35,424 nucleotides of DNA from positions 1 through 35,424 of the IMG/VR virus record IMGVR_UViG_3300042298_000417. The stretch is one strand, 5' to 3'. The DNA comes from a virus. Below the pieces are notes generated by a model, which worked only from the letters and a program-made list of their open reading frames with translations, was not told where the DNA came from and made no database searches. Numbering within the stretch: position 1 is the stretch's first letter; the number at the start of each line of letters is the position of its first letter. Made by a program: the position numbers and the translations under genes. This document shows positions 7,928 to 14,271 of this stretch, piece after piece.

Positions 7928-8145
7928 TTTGCTAGTTCAAGCTGGACATACACTTCTTCTGGTGTAAAGCCATCAGTCCAACTGATCTTAAAACTTTCAC
8001 CTCCCCAGCCAACTATGATAAGATCATCGTAGTTATCTTTAGCTAGTTCAAGCAAGTCATTAGGTGTAACCCCCCGGTCTTCTGGGGGGTTATCTTTTTG
8101 TACGAACTTGAATACCTTCTTGCCATCGTCTTTATCTTTAGCCAT
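7894..8145 (-). CDS. Small hypothetical protein, last gene of leftward operon (83 aa)
   Basis: Acidic/basic mixed protein: MAKDKDDGKKVFKFVQKDN, then a Pro-Glu-Asp loop, then LLELAKDNYDDLIIVGWG and a closing helix LELAKARIMDKLYQF. A good ribosome site (AGGAGAA, about six bases upstream of the ATG at 8145 on this strand) supports it. It lies only nine bases after the ribonucleotide reductase stop, so it is co-transcribed. The strong hairpin of the opposing operon's terminator is embedded in this gene and encodes DNPPEDRGVTP. The fold could be a small alpha/beta sensor of unknown role. Confidence 0.7.
   Translation of the reverse strand: MAKDKDDGKKVFKFVQKDNPPEDRGVTPNDLLELAKDNYDDLIIVGWGGESFKISWTDGFTPEEVYVQLELAKARIMDKLYQF
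8068..8097 (+). terminator. Rho-independent terminator of the rightward late operon
   Basis: AACCCCCC (8069-8076), an eight-base loop, GGGGGGTT (8085-8092), then ATCTTTTT. This is a GC-rich 8-bp stem followed by a U tract in the rightward direction. The same stem read leftward is followed by ACACC, so it should act on rightward transcripts only. It lies about 180 bases beyond the last rightward stop, inside the convergent small gene. Confidence 0.8.
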
Positions 8146-8154
8146 CTTATTCTC

Positions 8155-10074
8155 CTACGTAAGATCTACAATTTCACAGAAGCCAGCAGCACAAGCAGCA
8201 GTCTGACTAGCCTTCGTACTATCTTCTTTCTCATACTCTGAGAGCTTGCTCCAGTCAATAGACTCTGGCATCAGTTCTTTCAGTTTGTTGTACTCCTCTT
8301 CAGTGCAGTCCTCATATGGTGCTTGCTTGTAAATGTGATCTGAGTGAGGGAGGAAGGACAGACCAGAAGCAATAGAGAAGTTGTTATACAACCATGCGCC
8401 AACCCGAACCCACTCATCGGGTTTAACTGAGACAGTGATAGAAGGCTTATGCTCGCACCAATGGATGGCGTAGATCTTCCACAGTTCGAGGTGTTCGATA
8501 GCAGACAGATCGTGTCTAGTAAGTCCTCCCTCTGGTGCTTTAACAGGGAAGCTGAAGACCGTAGTATGGTCAGGCTTCATAATGTCAGGCTCATTGGGAA
8601 TACCATTGTCCTTCATAAACTGGGTTATCGGATCTTTGTTATCCCCACGGACACGACGAATGTAGTAAGCATTATGACGGGGATGTATTCCACTAGCAGA
8701 GTCAACAAGCTGGGAGACAGTTCCACTAGGCTTGACACAGGTAATAGCAGCAGACTGCTGGATACCAAGCTTCTCTGCCCAAACCTTGTTAGTATTAATT
8801 GCAATTCTTTTCAGTGTAAAGAGTGTTAATTCAAGATTACCCATTGGATTAGTACCATTAAGAATATCATGGTCCATAATTCCAGTCAGTGATACGCCAA
8901 GCAGACGCTCTTCCTCAGTGTTCTTAGTCCAGATCTTCCTAAGATAGGGGAAGTGTGTATAGGTAGCCTGAATAGTACCAAGGATGGTAGCCAGCTTAAC
9001 CTTCCTCTCAAGGTCAACCATCTTATCCGTAGCACGGACTACAACTTCAGTTAGGTTACAGAACTGGTAGGGACGGAGGATGATCTCTGAGCATGGGTTA
9101 GTACCGAAGTCATAACTAGCATCACGCCTAAGATTGTTAGCCGTATGCTTCTGTGCTGCTACACGGGAGAACATACCACGCTCACCAGTACCAGAGTCTA
9201 CGAGGCTGGCCCACTCATGCAAGAATGTACTAGCATCAGGCTTCTCGGTATAGGCTACGGAGTTGTTAGCAAGTGAACGCTGGGGATTAGTCTCCCAGAA
9301 CTGACCTGTCTTAGCATGACGCATCCTGTCATCTGAGAGGTTAGACAGAGAGATCATAGCTGATCGACGGACACCTCCGACTACGACAACCTCACCAATC
9401 TTACACATAATATCATGGCATTCGAGGCTGTTCAGCTTCCTGCCAGCAGCAGCCTTAAAGATGGAGACAACGAAACGGAACAACTGGTCTAGTGGTTCAG
9501 GACCAGATGCACGGCCACCGAATACCTTCAGTCTCGAACCAGAAGGACGTACCTTGCTCATGTCCCACTTAGCTACTTCACCTGAGTAGAGGAGAGAGAT
9601 AAGCTGACGCAGTGCTTTAGCCCATCCTTCCTTGCTATCGGAGACAACGATAGTCGTACTCGAATCGAACATCTTCTCCGGTACTTCGGGAAGCTTACTG
9701 ACATACTGACGTTCGACTGAGAAGCCTACACCAGTGCCGCACATTAGGATAAACATAGCCTCATCGAAGGACTTCATGTCATCGACAGGTAGGTAGGAAC
9801 AGTTGTACGCACAGGTGTTGTCACGCTCAAGAGCCTTGCCAGCAGTCATCATAGCCCGCATACTGGGCATGATCTCAAGGTTGAGGATAGCATTACGGAT
9901 CTGATCGTAAGTATCCCTATCATTTAAATCAAGTTTCTTGCTGACAACTTCAGTCATAAACCTATCGACTGTTTCTTCCCAAGACTCGCGGCGGTTCTCT
10001 TCTTCAATCCACCGGGAGTAGCGGGAGGTTGCGATAAAGGTCTGGTAGTCAGTCGGAAGATTCTTCATAGTCAT
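8155..10074 (-). CDS. nrdJ: Ribonucleoside-triphosphate reductase, adenosylcobalamin-dependent (class II, monomeric)
   Basis: Converts ribonucleotides to deoxyribonucleotides for phage DNA synthesis, using coenzyme B12 to make the thiyl radical. Matches to the Lactobacillus-type monomeric class II enzyme: MPSMRAMMTAGKAL, Cys92 in YNCSYLPVDD (first of the redox pair), PSGSRLKVFGGRASGPEPL, NNSV at about 270-273, and NPCSEI with Asn326, thiyl Cys328 and Glu330. Cys339 in QFCNLTEV completes the redox pair. The C-terminal shuttle pair CAAGFC (Cys628, Cys633; C-x4-C) is as in the L. leichmannii enzyme. At 639 residues it is about 100 shorter than that enzyme but all catalytic residues are present. 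AAGGA precedes the ATG at 10074. A glutaredoxin encoded upstream in the same direction could be a reductant. Confidence 0.92.
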   Translation of the reverse strand: MTMKNLPTDYQTFIATSRYSRWIEEENRRESWEETVDRFMTEVVSKKLDLNDRDTYDQIRNAILNLEIMPSMRAMMTAGKALERDNTCAYNCSYLPVDDMKSFDEAMFILMCGTGVGFSVERQYVSKLPEVPEKMFDSSTTIVVSDSKEGWAKALRQLISLLYSGEVAKWDMSKVRPSGSRLKVFGGRASGPEPLDQLFRFVVSIFKAAAGRKLNSLECHDIMCKIGEVVVVGGVRRSAMISLSNLSDDRMRHAKTGQFWETNPQRSLANNSVAYTEKPDASTFLHEWASLVDSGTGERGMFSRVAAQKHTANNLRRDASYDFGTNPCSEIILRPYQFCNLTEVVVRATDKMVDLERKVKLATILGTIQATYTHFPYLRKIWTKNTEEERLLGVSLTGIMDHDILNGTNPMGNLELTLFTLKRIAINTNKVWAEKLGIQQSAAITCVKPSGTVSQLVDSASGIHPRHNAYYIRRVRGDNKDPITQFMKDNGIPNEPDIMKPDHTTVFSFPVKAPEGGLTRHDLSAIEHLELWKIYAIHWCEHKPSITVSVKPDEWVRVGAWLYNNFSIASGLSFLPHSDHIYKQAPYEDCTEEEYNKLKELMPESIDWSKLSEYEKEDSTKASQTAACAAGFCEIVDLT

Positions 10075-10222
10075 TAATGTTCCTTACATCTAGTCTCTGG
10101 CGTTTATATTCTTTCTCGGATTCTTTTATTCTCTGTCTGTACTGTCCCTCTTCAAGTTCCCTAGCGTATGGGTTACGATTACTTATCTTCTTCTTCTGAA
10201 AATTTTTCTTTCTCCAGCCCAT
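10049..10222 (-). CDS. Small basic protein (57 aa)
   Basis: Reading frame from ATG at 10222 to TGA at 10049: MGWRKKNFQKKKISNRNPYA, then RELEEGQYRQRIKESEKEYK and a short acidic end. The NPYARELE..QYRQR..E..K.Y pattern resembles small proteins I associate with phage replication or nucleotide-metabolism clusters. It overlaps the previous gene by 44 bases and the ribonucleotide reductase start by 26, which is long but in keeping with the tightly packed operon. The ribosome site is weak (AGAGAT). The function is unknown. Confidence 0.5.
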   Translation of the reverse strand: MGWRKKNFQKKKISNRNPYARELEEGQYRQRIKESEKEYKRQRLDVRNINDYEESSD

Positions 10223-10367
10223 TGTCTATCTCTTTTAACTTGTAGAAGTTCTCAATAATGATATCTTCAAACCTATCATAAAACTCTTCCGGGTCTAAGT
10301 CAAGGATCTCGACTAGTTCAAGAATAGAAAACCTATCTAAAATAATCTGTTTAAATTCGAAACTCAT
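10179..10367 (-). CDS. Small acidic protein (62 aa)
   Basis: Start chosen at the ATG at 10367 (MSFEFKQIILDRFSILELVE); a longer frame to 10403 would need a non-ATG start and more overlap. The protein is helical and acidic, LDLDPEEFYDRFEDIIIENF followed by KLKEIDNGLEKEKFSEEEDK. Its start overlaps the end of the phosphoesterase gene by 17 bases. The family is not recognised. A small acidic helical phage protein could be a host-factor inhibitor, but nothing here shows it. Confidence 0.6.
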   Translation of the reverse strand: MSFEFKQIILDRFSILELVEILDLDPEEFYDRFEDIIIENFYKLKEIDNGLEKEKFSEEEDK

Positions 10368-11103
10368 TCTTAATTCTCTCAAGTGAAATAAATTCAAAGT
10401 CATACTGACCCTGAGACACGTTGCGCTTAATGACTACACCAGGCCACCAGAGTTTGTTTGCCTGTCCTGCATACTCATGATGTCTGTCAATATAGCATCC
10501 TACGACAAGTCCCATAAGTCTCCGTCCATCAGGTCCAGTCCTCTCTGCGAAATCTCTAGTGTGAGTGTGGCCCTGCGTACAGGATACGAACTGTTTGGTG
10601 AGGAGGGTATACGCTTGATGTTCACCGCTTGTAGCTCTACCCATGACGCCCGTTGGGAAATAGTGAGAGTAATATACACCATCGACTTCAACAGGTTCCA
10701 GAAAAGGGTAAGCTTCCCAACCGAAGTCTGTATATTGTAGATCTTGTACGGAGATGGTTCCATCCAAGACAGCATCCTTCTGGATAGCTTTCTCAATCCT
10801 ACCATAGTCATGGTTCCCTGTTGTCATAATGAACCGAGGCAGCTTCTTCTTCGCTTCTTTAATAGGCTTGAACATCAACTCCTGTGCTTCAACAGCAGAG
10901 TCGATATCTTTCTTATACCGTCTTCCTTCGAAGCCTTTCGTACCCTTATCGTATGAGCAGAGAGATGGCATGTCAGCCCAGTCTCCGATGCAGACAACAA
11001 CATCAGGTTTAACAGAAGCAATTAGTTTACCAAGGTAAGTAAACCGTGACAGATCCTCATCTGGTGCAGCATGGGGATCAGGTATGATCAAGTGAGTTTT
11101 CAT
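10351..11103 (-). CDS. Calcineurin-like metallophosphoesterase (250 aa)
   Basis: The metal-binding motifs of the superfamily occur in order: PDPHAAPD (Asp9, His11), GDWAD (Asp41), GNHDYG (Asn97, His98, Asp99), SHYF (His147) and GHTHTRDF (His179, His181). The enzyme should hydrolyse phosphomonoesters or diesters with two bound metals. In phages, members act as nucleases, phosphatases or protein phosphatases, and the substrate cannot be read from the sequence. The ATG directly abuts the stop of the upstream 53-residue gene. Its place between nucleotide reductase and recombination genes suggests a nucleotide or DNA substrate (inference). Confidence 0.88.
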   Translation of the reverse strand: MKTHLIIPDPHAAPDEDLSRFTYLGKLIASVKPDVVVCIGDWADMPSLCSYDKGTKGFEGRRYKKDIDSAVEAQELMFKPIKEAKKKLPRFIMTTGNHDYGRIEKAIQKDAVLDGTISVQDLQYTDFGWEAYPFLEPVEVDGVYYSHYFPTGVMGRATSGEHQAYTLLTKQFVSCTQGHTHTRDFAERTGPDGRRLMGLVVGCYIDRHHEYAGQANKLWWPGVVIKRNVSQGQYDFEFISLERIKNEFRI

Positions 11104-11265
11104 TCATTCCTCTATGTCGAAGAAGCCAATAGCGTTTCGGATGTCTATCTCTATCTCTCGAAGTAGACGTTCCCATTCATCGTCGGAGTACAGTGTACCA
11201 TCATCATCGTAAATCTGAAAGTACAGTTTAAGCAGTGTCTTTAGTTCTTCGTACTCTTCATTCAT
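11104..11265 (-). CDS. Small acidic protein (53 aa)
   Basis: ATG at 11265 with GGAGGGTGAA immediately upstream, one of the best ribosome sites in the operon. The stop at 11104-11106 abuts the phosphoesterase ATG. The protein is [20 protein letters not shown] followed by [20 protein letters not shown] and a short acidic end: two amphipathic acidic helices. Its start overlaps the stop of the RlpA-like gene by four bases (ATGA). The function is unknown. Confidence 0.7.
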   Translation of the reverse strand: MNEEYEELKTLLKLYFQIYDDDGTLYSDDEWERLLREIEIDIRNAIGFFDIEE

Positions 11266-11618
11266 TTCACCCTCCTAATGATAGTCAGTTTAACTCGGCA
11301 AACACCTTTGCACCCAATCTTCTCCGCGGCGGCTTCTGACAGATCGATAGATCTTCCTTTAATGAACGGTCCACGGTCGTTAATCCTGACGATAACTGAC
11401 TTGCCATTATAAGAAACCCTAACCCTAGTCCCAAAAGGAAGGCTACGATGAGCAGCGGTATAACCGTACTTATTAAAAATCTCACCGTTAGCTGTCCTCT
11501 TGCCATGAAACCCCGGTCCATACCATGATGCTAACTCTGCATTAGCTGGTGTTGATAGAAGTAGTATTAGTGGTGCCCAGTGCAGGAATCGAACCCGCGA
11601 TTGATGATTACAAATCAA
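11262..11618 (-). CDS. Secreted RlpA-like lytic transglycosylase (double-psi beta-barrel)
   Basis: Residues 28-118 are an RlpA double-psi beta-barrel: [32 protein letters not shown] and [11 protein letters not shown]. His41-like and Asp-like catalytic positions of RlpA correspond to the His in TAAH and the Asp in NDRGPF. RlpA cuts peptidoglycan strands lacking stem peptides in the periplasm. There is no SPOR domain. Residues 1-27 are a textbook signal peptide (basic RVRF, hydrophobic APLILLLS, cleavage after PANA). The only usable start is TTG at 11618; an in-frame stop lies three codons upstream. This puts residues 1-15 inside the tRNA-Thr gene. The exonuclease in this operon also uses TTG. 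The domain call is confident; the start is uncertain. Confidence 0.75.
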   Translation of the reverse strand: MICNHQSRVRFLHWAPLILLLSTPANAELASWYGPGFHGKRTANGEIFNKYGYTAAHRSLPFGTRVRVSYNGKSVIVRINDRGPFIKGRSIDLSEAAAEKIGCKGVCRVKLTIIRRVK

Positions 11619-11644
11619 CTGTTATCCCATTTAACTAACCGGGC
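11571..11644 (-). tRNA. tRNA-Thr (anticodon UGU)
   Basis: 74 nt including an encoded CCA (complement of 11571-11573). Acceptor GCCCGGT pairs with ACTGGGC; D stem GTTA/TAAC; anticodon loop UUUGUAA with UGU; T arm GCGGG-TTCGATT-CCTGC. One U-U mismatch is present in the anticodon stem (positions 28-42). Threonine identity elements G1-C72, C2-G71, G35 and U36 are present. It reads ACA, a common Thr codon in the phage's own genes. Its 5' end directly abuts the CCA of tRNA-Arg, and its 3' half overlaps the 5' end of the RlpA-like frame. Confidence 0.88.
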
Positions 11645-11721
11645 TGGCCTACCCTACACGACTCGAACGTGTGACCTAATGCTTAGAAGGCATTTGCTCT
11701 ATCCAACTGAGCTAAGGGTAG
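11645..11721 (-). tRNA. tRNA-Arg (anticodon UCU)
   Basis: 77 nt including CCA. Acceptor CTACCCT/AGGGTAG, D stem GCTC/GAGC, anticodon stem AATGC/GCATT with loop CUUCUAA (anticodon UCU), and T arm ACACG-TTCGAGT-CGTGT. Discriminator G73, A20 in the D loop, and C35/U36 agree with arginine identity. It decodes AGA and AGG, and AGA is the dominant Arg codon in the rightward virion genes. Its 5' base is next to the stop codon of the endonuclease VII-like gene, so it is probably released from the same leftward transcript. Confidence 0.95.
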
Positions 11722-12072
11722 TTACTCTGGAACCTTCCCGTAGTCCCTTTCGATTGATAAATAAATGTAAGCACGTTTAGCCATTTCGACATCATCACGA
11801 AAGATCCTTCCTAACAGTACGTGATTACATCTGTAACATAGTAGCCCTCTGATCCTCCCAGTTTTGTGATTGTGATCGACTGCAAGGTTTCTCCGGGGCG
11901 TAATTTTGTCAGGAGTTCTGTTACAAATAGCGCAACATCCTCCTTGTTTTCTAAATATGTCGAGGTACGAATCTCTGGTAAGTCCGAACTTCTTGAAGAT
12001 TTGTTTCCATCTTGCGGGTGAATCATTTAATTTAGACCTCGACTTCTGGGACTTCCGGTTCTTTTTCGACAT
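11722..12072 (-). CDS. Endonuclease VII-like HNH recombination endonuclease (116 aa)
   Basis: The N-terminal 30 residues are basic. The core follows the Endonuclease_7 pattern: CAIC (Cys47, Cys50), AVDHNHKTGRIRGLLC (Asp66, His67, His69) and CYRCN (Cys79, Cys82), giving a structural zinc site formed by two Cys pairs and a beta-beta-alpha metal nuclease site. In T4 such enzymes resolve branched DNA before packaging. Small HNH versions in podoviruses may do this or nick DNA. The start overlaps the exonuclease gene by 41 bases, and the stop touches the tRNA-Arg gene. Confidence 0.88.
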   Translation of the reverse strand: MSKKNRKSQKSRSKLNDSPARWKQIFKKFGLTRDSYLDIFRKQGGCCAICNRTPDKITPRRNLAVDHNHKTGRIRGLLCYRCNHVLLGRIFRDDVEMAKRAYIYLSIERDYGKVPE

Positions 12073-12862
12073 GAGTCATCCATACAGGACCAGTGGAATA
12101 TATAAACTTTCTTAGTCCAACATCTTTCCAACATTCAGTTTTAAAGGGACAGTAGGAACAACCAGCGGGGAGCTTTAGATTACCAGACTTACCCATCGGT
12201 TCAGGCTGGAAGCACCTCTCTGGAGGATTCTCTTGACTTACTATCTCTTTGATATCTTTGATTCTTTTCTCAATATCAATTCGATCTTCATCTTGCAGGG
12301 GCATGACAGTTATGTTTCCATTCTGCTTGTCCACTGCAACGTATGCACCGTTATCTATCCCTGTCCCCTGCATATACCCGGAGAGTTGTGGGATATAGGC
12401 AAAGGGATCATCATTCCTCAGTGTTCCATCTTTAAACTTCTTAAAAGAATGAGGCGATGTACTCTTAACATCGATTAGAACATTGTCGATAACACCATCA
12501 ATGTGACCAATAATACCATCCACAGTGACCTGTCGTTGTCTATCCGAAACAGAATGACCTGAAACTTCTGCCAGAAAGAGGACAACTTCCTCGATAAGAT
12601 CTCCGTATAGGAACTTGAGATAGGTGGGTCCATTGAACTCTTCCTTCTTTACTGTCGAGTTAACTTCATACCAAAGCATACGATCAGGCTTACCTACGTT
12701 AGACATACGGAGAGTACGCTTCTCTTCCTTCGGCCTAAGTCTATCAGTAAGGAGAGCAGCAAGGTTCTTACCGAATTGCTCACAAGACTTACTGATATCT
12801 TCTGTAGTACCTTCTTCGAGGAGGCAGTAGATGTCCTCAACGAGTGTGTTAATTGACGCCAA
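12032..12862 (-). CDS. PD-(D/E)XK exonuclease, RecB/Cas4-like (276 aa)
   Basis: The nuclease core shows GHIDGVIDNVLIDVKST (Asp122, Asp131, Lys133), an acidic helix at GDLIEE (Glu91/92) and PQLSGYMQ, the motif order of RecB-family nucleases. Cys217, Cys235, Cys238 and Cys244 (RCFQPEP...CSYCPFKTEC) could hold an iron-sulfur or zinc centre as in Cas4/AddB-type enzymes. In phages of this type the protein supplies the 5'-3' exonuclease role of T7 gp6: host DNA breakdown, primer removal and recombination. The start is TTG at 12862 with GGAG seven bases upstream; the next in-frame ATG (residue 53) would delete a conserved-looking region. It overlaps the glutaredoxin gene by 14 bases. Confidence 0.85.
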   Translation of the reverse strand: MASINTLVEDIYCLLEEGTTEDISKSCEQFGKNLAALLTDRLRPKEEKRTLRMSNVGKPDRMLWYEVNSTVKKEEFNGPTYLKFLYGDLIEEVVLFLAEVSGHSVSDRQRQVTVDGIIGHIDGVIDNVLIDVKSTSPHSFKKFKDGTLRNDDPFAYIPQLSGYMQGTGIDNGAYVAVDKQNGNITVMPLQDEDRIDIEKRIKDIKEIVSQENPPERCFQPEPMGKSGNLKLPAGCSYCPFKTECWKDVGLRKFIYSTGPVWMTHVEKEPEVPEVEV

Positions 12863-13073
12863 TATAATTCTCCAGTGCTAGATATCCTCCGACAAGTCTA
12901 CCATTGTGGAAGATCTGCGGTACAGAATTTAGTTTAGATTCTTTTAGAAAAGTATTAGCTGTTATATCAGTAGTTATATCAAACTCGGTGTATTGAATGT
13001 GATGCTGAGTAAGAAGTTCCTTTGCTTTCGTACACCAAGAACAGTCTGGTTTAGAAAAGATAATAAACTTCAT
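12849..13073 (-). CDS. Glutaredoxin (NrdH-like, 74 aa)
   Basis: A compact thioredoxin-fold protein with the active site PDCSWC (Cys11, Cys14), cis-proline motif SVPQIF (Pro52) and GRLVGGY at the glutathione/partner surface. It would cycle disulfides of ribonucleotide reductase or other phage enzymes. A class II reductase is encoded about 3 kb downstream on the same strand, which makes it the likely client. The ATG overlaps the stop of the MazG-like gene (ATGA). Confidence 0.9.
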   Translation of the reverse strand: MKFIIFSKPDCSWCTKAKELLTQHHIQYTEFDITTDITANTFLKESKLNSVPQIFHNGRLVGGYLALENYIGVN

Positions 13074-13423
13074 CGCTTATCCCCATCACCTTGGATCTTA
13101 CCCTCTGCCTTTCTTTTACCCAACTTCTCAAGGTTATGTTGGGCAATAGCAGACAACGGGAACCCATGATAACTAGCTAGACAAGCGAGATACCAGAGGC
13201 AGTCACCGAGTTCACTGAACATCAACTCTTTCAGTAGTGGAGTGTACTCACCAAACAGTACGTCATCTTCCTGACTCCAGTACCTTGTATCATGACGGGC
13301 AGTCTTCTGCATTAATGACATAACCTCACCAACTTCAGCAGCAAGACCATAGGTTAGATGCTGCTCGGTGTTGTACATCAGCGTATTTAAAGCAGTCTTC
13401 TGGTAAGTATCAAGGTCCATCAT
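13070..13423 (-). CDS. MazG-like nucleotide pyrophosphohydrolase (117 aa)
   Basis: The helical metal motif is EVGE (Glu31, Glu34 counted from 13426) followed by ELGD (Glu72, Asp75), the E-x2-E...E-x2-D signature of all-alpha NTP pyrophosphatases. The C-terminus NLEKLGKRKAEGKIQGDG is typical of phage MazG-like proteins. It should hydrolyse non-canonical or signalling nucleotides to monophosphates. Successive TTG-ATG-ATG codons start the frame; I take the ATG at 13423 (13420 is equally possible given GGAG spacing). It overlaps the end of the DUF3310 gene. Confidence 0.85.
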   Translation of the reverse strand: MMDLDTYQKTALNTLMYNTEQHLTYGLAAEVGEVMSLMQKTARHDTRYWSQEDDVLFGEYTPLLKELMFSELGDCLWYLACLASYHGFPLSAIAQHNLEKLGKRKAEGKIQGDGDKR

Positions 13424-13661
13424 CAAGCTCCTGAATAAGACGAGAGAGATACCACTGTGCTTTCTTTAGATCTTCCAGCGGCTTCTTCTTATACCTCCAA
13501 CGGTGAAGATACTTCTTCGTATTCCCTTCGAGGTATCCAATGTAATTATCGAATGGCATATTATCTTTTAGATAAATAATACACTCGATACTTCCGTTGT
13601 TGTAGTGGGAGGGGGACTCCACAGAATCCCCCTTTGGTAGTTCATCGGCAGTGTAGTACAT
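13410..13661 (-). CDS. DUF3310 family protein (83 aa)
   Basis: Contains PSHYNNGSIECIIYL, then GYLEGNTKKYLHRWRYK and PLEDLKKAQWYLSRLI, which is the full DUF3310 pattern found in many phage early regions. The biochemical role is not established; members are often annotated as nucleotide kinase-like, without proof. The ATG at 13661 overlaps the ssDNA-binding protein stop (TGATG), giving translational coupling. A TTG one codon earlier is less likely. Confidence 0.88.
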   Translation of the reverse strand: MYYTADELPKGDSVESPSHYNNGSIECIIYLKDNMPFDNYIGYLEGNTKKYLHRWRYKKKPLEDLKKAQWYLSRLIQELDDGP

Positions 13662-14215
13662 CAAGCTTCAATCTCGAACGTAACCTTCTTGTTCTTCTTA
13701 CTCTGGATAGCCTCTACTGGTGGAGCAGCGGGTGTCTCCTCCATCGCAGCAGCGAACTCATCTTCAGGCTTATCGTAAGCGACAAGTTCAATAACCTTCA
13801 TGGCACCGAACTTCTTCTTCTTATTCTCCTGATCCCAGTCGATCATCTTACCAAGCTTGATGACCTTACCGTACTTCGGTGTATCATACGAGCGCCAGTA
13901 GACAATACACTCTGAGTCATTACCGACGAGAGCCTTCGTCCTCTTACCGTTCTGGTCAATGACAACCATCTCGGATTCGTGTCCCTGAAGATCGACAGCA
14001 GAGTTACGGAGAGTGAGATACTTCCCACCGTTATTGATCCGCTCCTTACCATCCTTAATCTTCTTATCCAGTCGCATATCGATAAGCGTCTTCTCCATCT
14101 CAGGAGTTACCGCAAGGTTAACTTCATAGTTCCCGAACTGGGAAGGTTCCTGAACGTGAGCGAAGTAAACCTTGGTGCGGAACTCACCAGTAATAGTCTT
14201 CGAAGCAGTTGTCAT
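13661..14215 (-). CDS. Putative single-stranded DNA-binding protein (gp2.5-like, 184 aa)
   Basis: The first 150 residues are beta-rich with YFAHVQEPSQFGNYEVNLAV and KYGKVIKLGKMIDWDQ, resembling the OB-fold ssDNA-binding proteins of T7-like phages. An Ala/Pro/Glu linker (EDEFAAAMEETPAAPP) and a short tail ending FEIEA follow. The tail is less acidic than in T7 gp2.5 but ends with an aromatic-acidic stretch. Its place between DNA polymerase and the DUF3310 gene supports a replication role. It is the first gene after a possible promoter at 14244-14271. Assignment is by character and context. Confidence 0.65.
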   Translation of the reverse strand: MTTASKTITGEFRTKVYFAHVQEPSQFGNYEVNLAVTPEMEKTLIDMRLDKKIKDGKERINNGGKYLTLRNSAVDLQGHESEMVVIDQNGKRTKALVGNDSECIVYWRSYDTPKYGKVIKLGKMIDWDQENKKKKFGAMKVIELVAYDKPEDEFAAAMEETPAAPPVEAIQSKKNKKVTFEIEA

Positions 14216-14243
14216 TCTTAGTTCTCCAGTTGATAATAGTAAT

Positions 14244-14271
14244 AGTTTAGTAGATTCTGTTTATTTGTCAA
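14244..14271 (-). promoter_or_regulatory. Candidate sigma70 promoter before the ssb gene
   Basis: On the leftward strand TTGACA (14266-14271) is followed after 16 bases by TAAACT (14244-14249). The -35 is perfect and the -10 matches four of six positions. The -35 overlaps the polymerase stop codon. It would transcribe ssb, mazG, the exonuclease, the tRNAs and possibly the reductase. Confidence 0.4.

Noticed and set aside
8449-8947. Rightward frames opposite the ribonucleotide reductase
   Set aside because: They run antisense to a gene with full catalytic motifs, and no promoter or ribosome site is present.
11580-11780. Rightward 66-codon frame across both tRNAs
   Set aside because: It is the antisense of the two tRNA genes and the end of the endonuclease gene.
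12233-12478. Rightward 81-codon frame opposite the exonuclease
   Set aside because: It is antisense to the nuclease core and lacks any recognisable signal.
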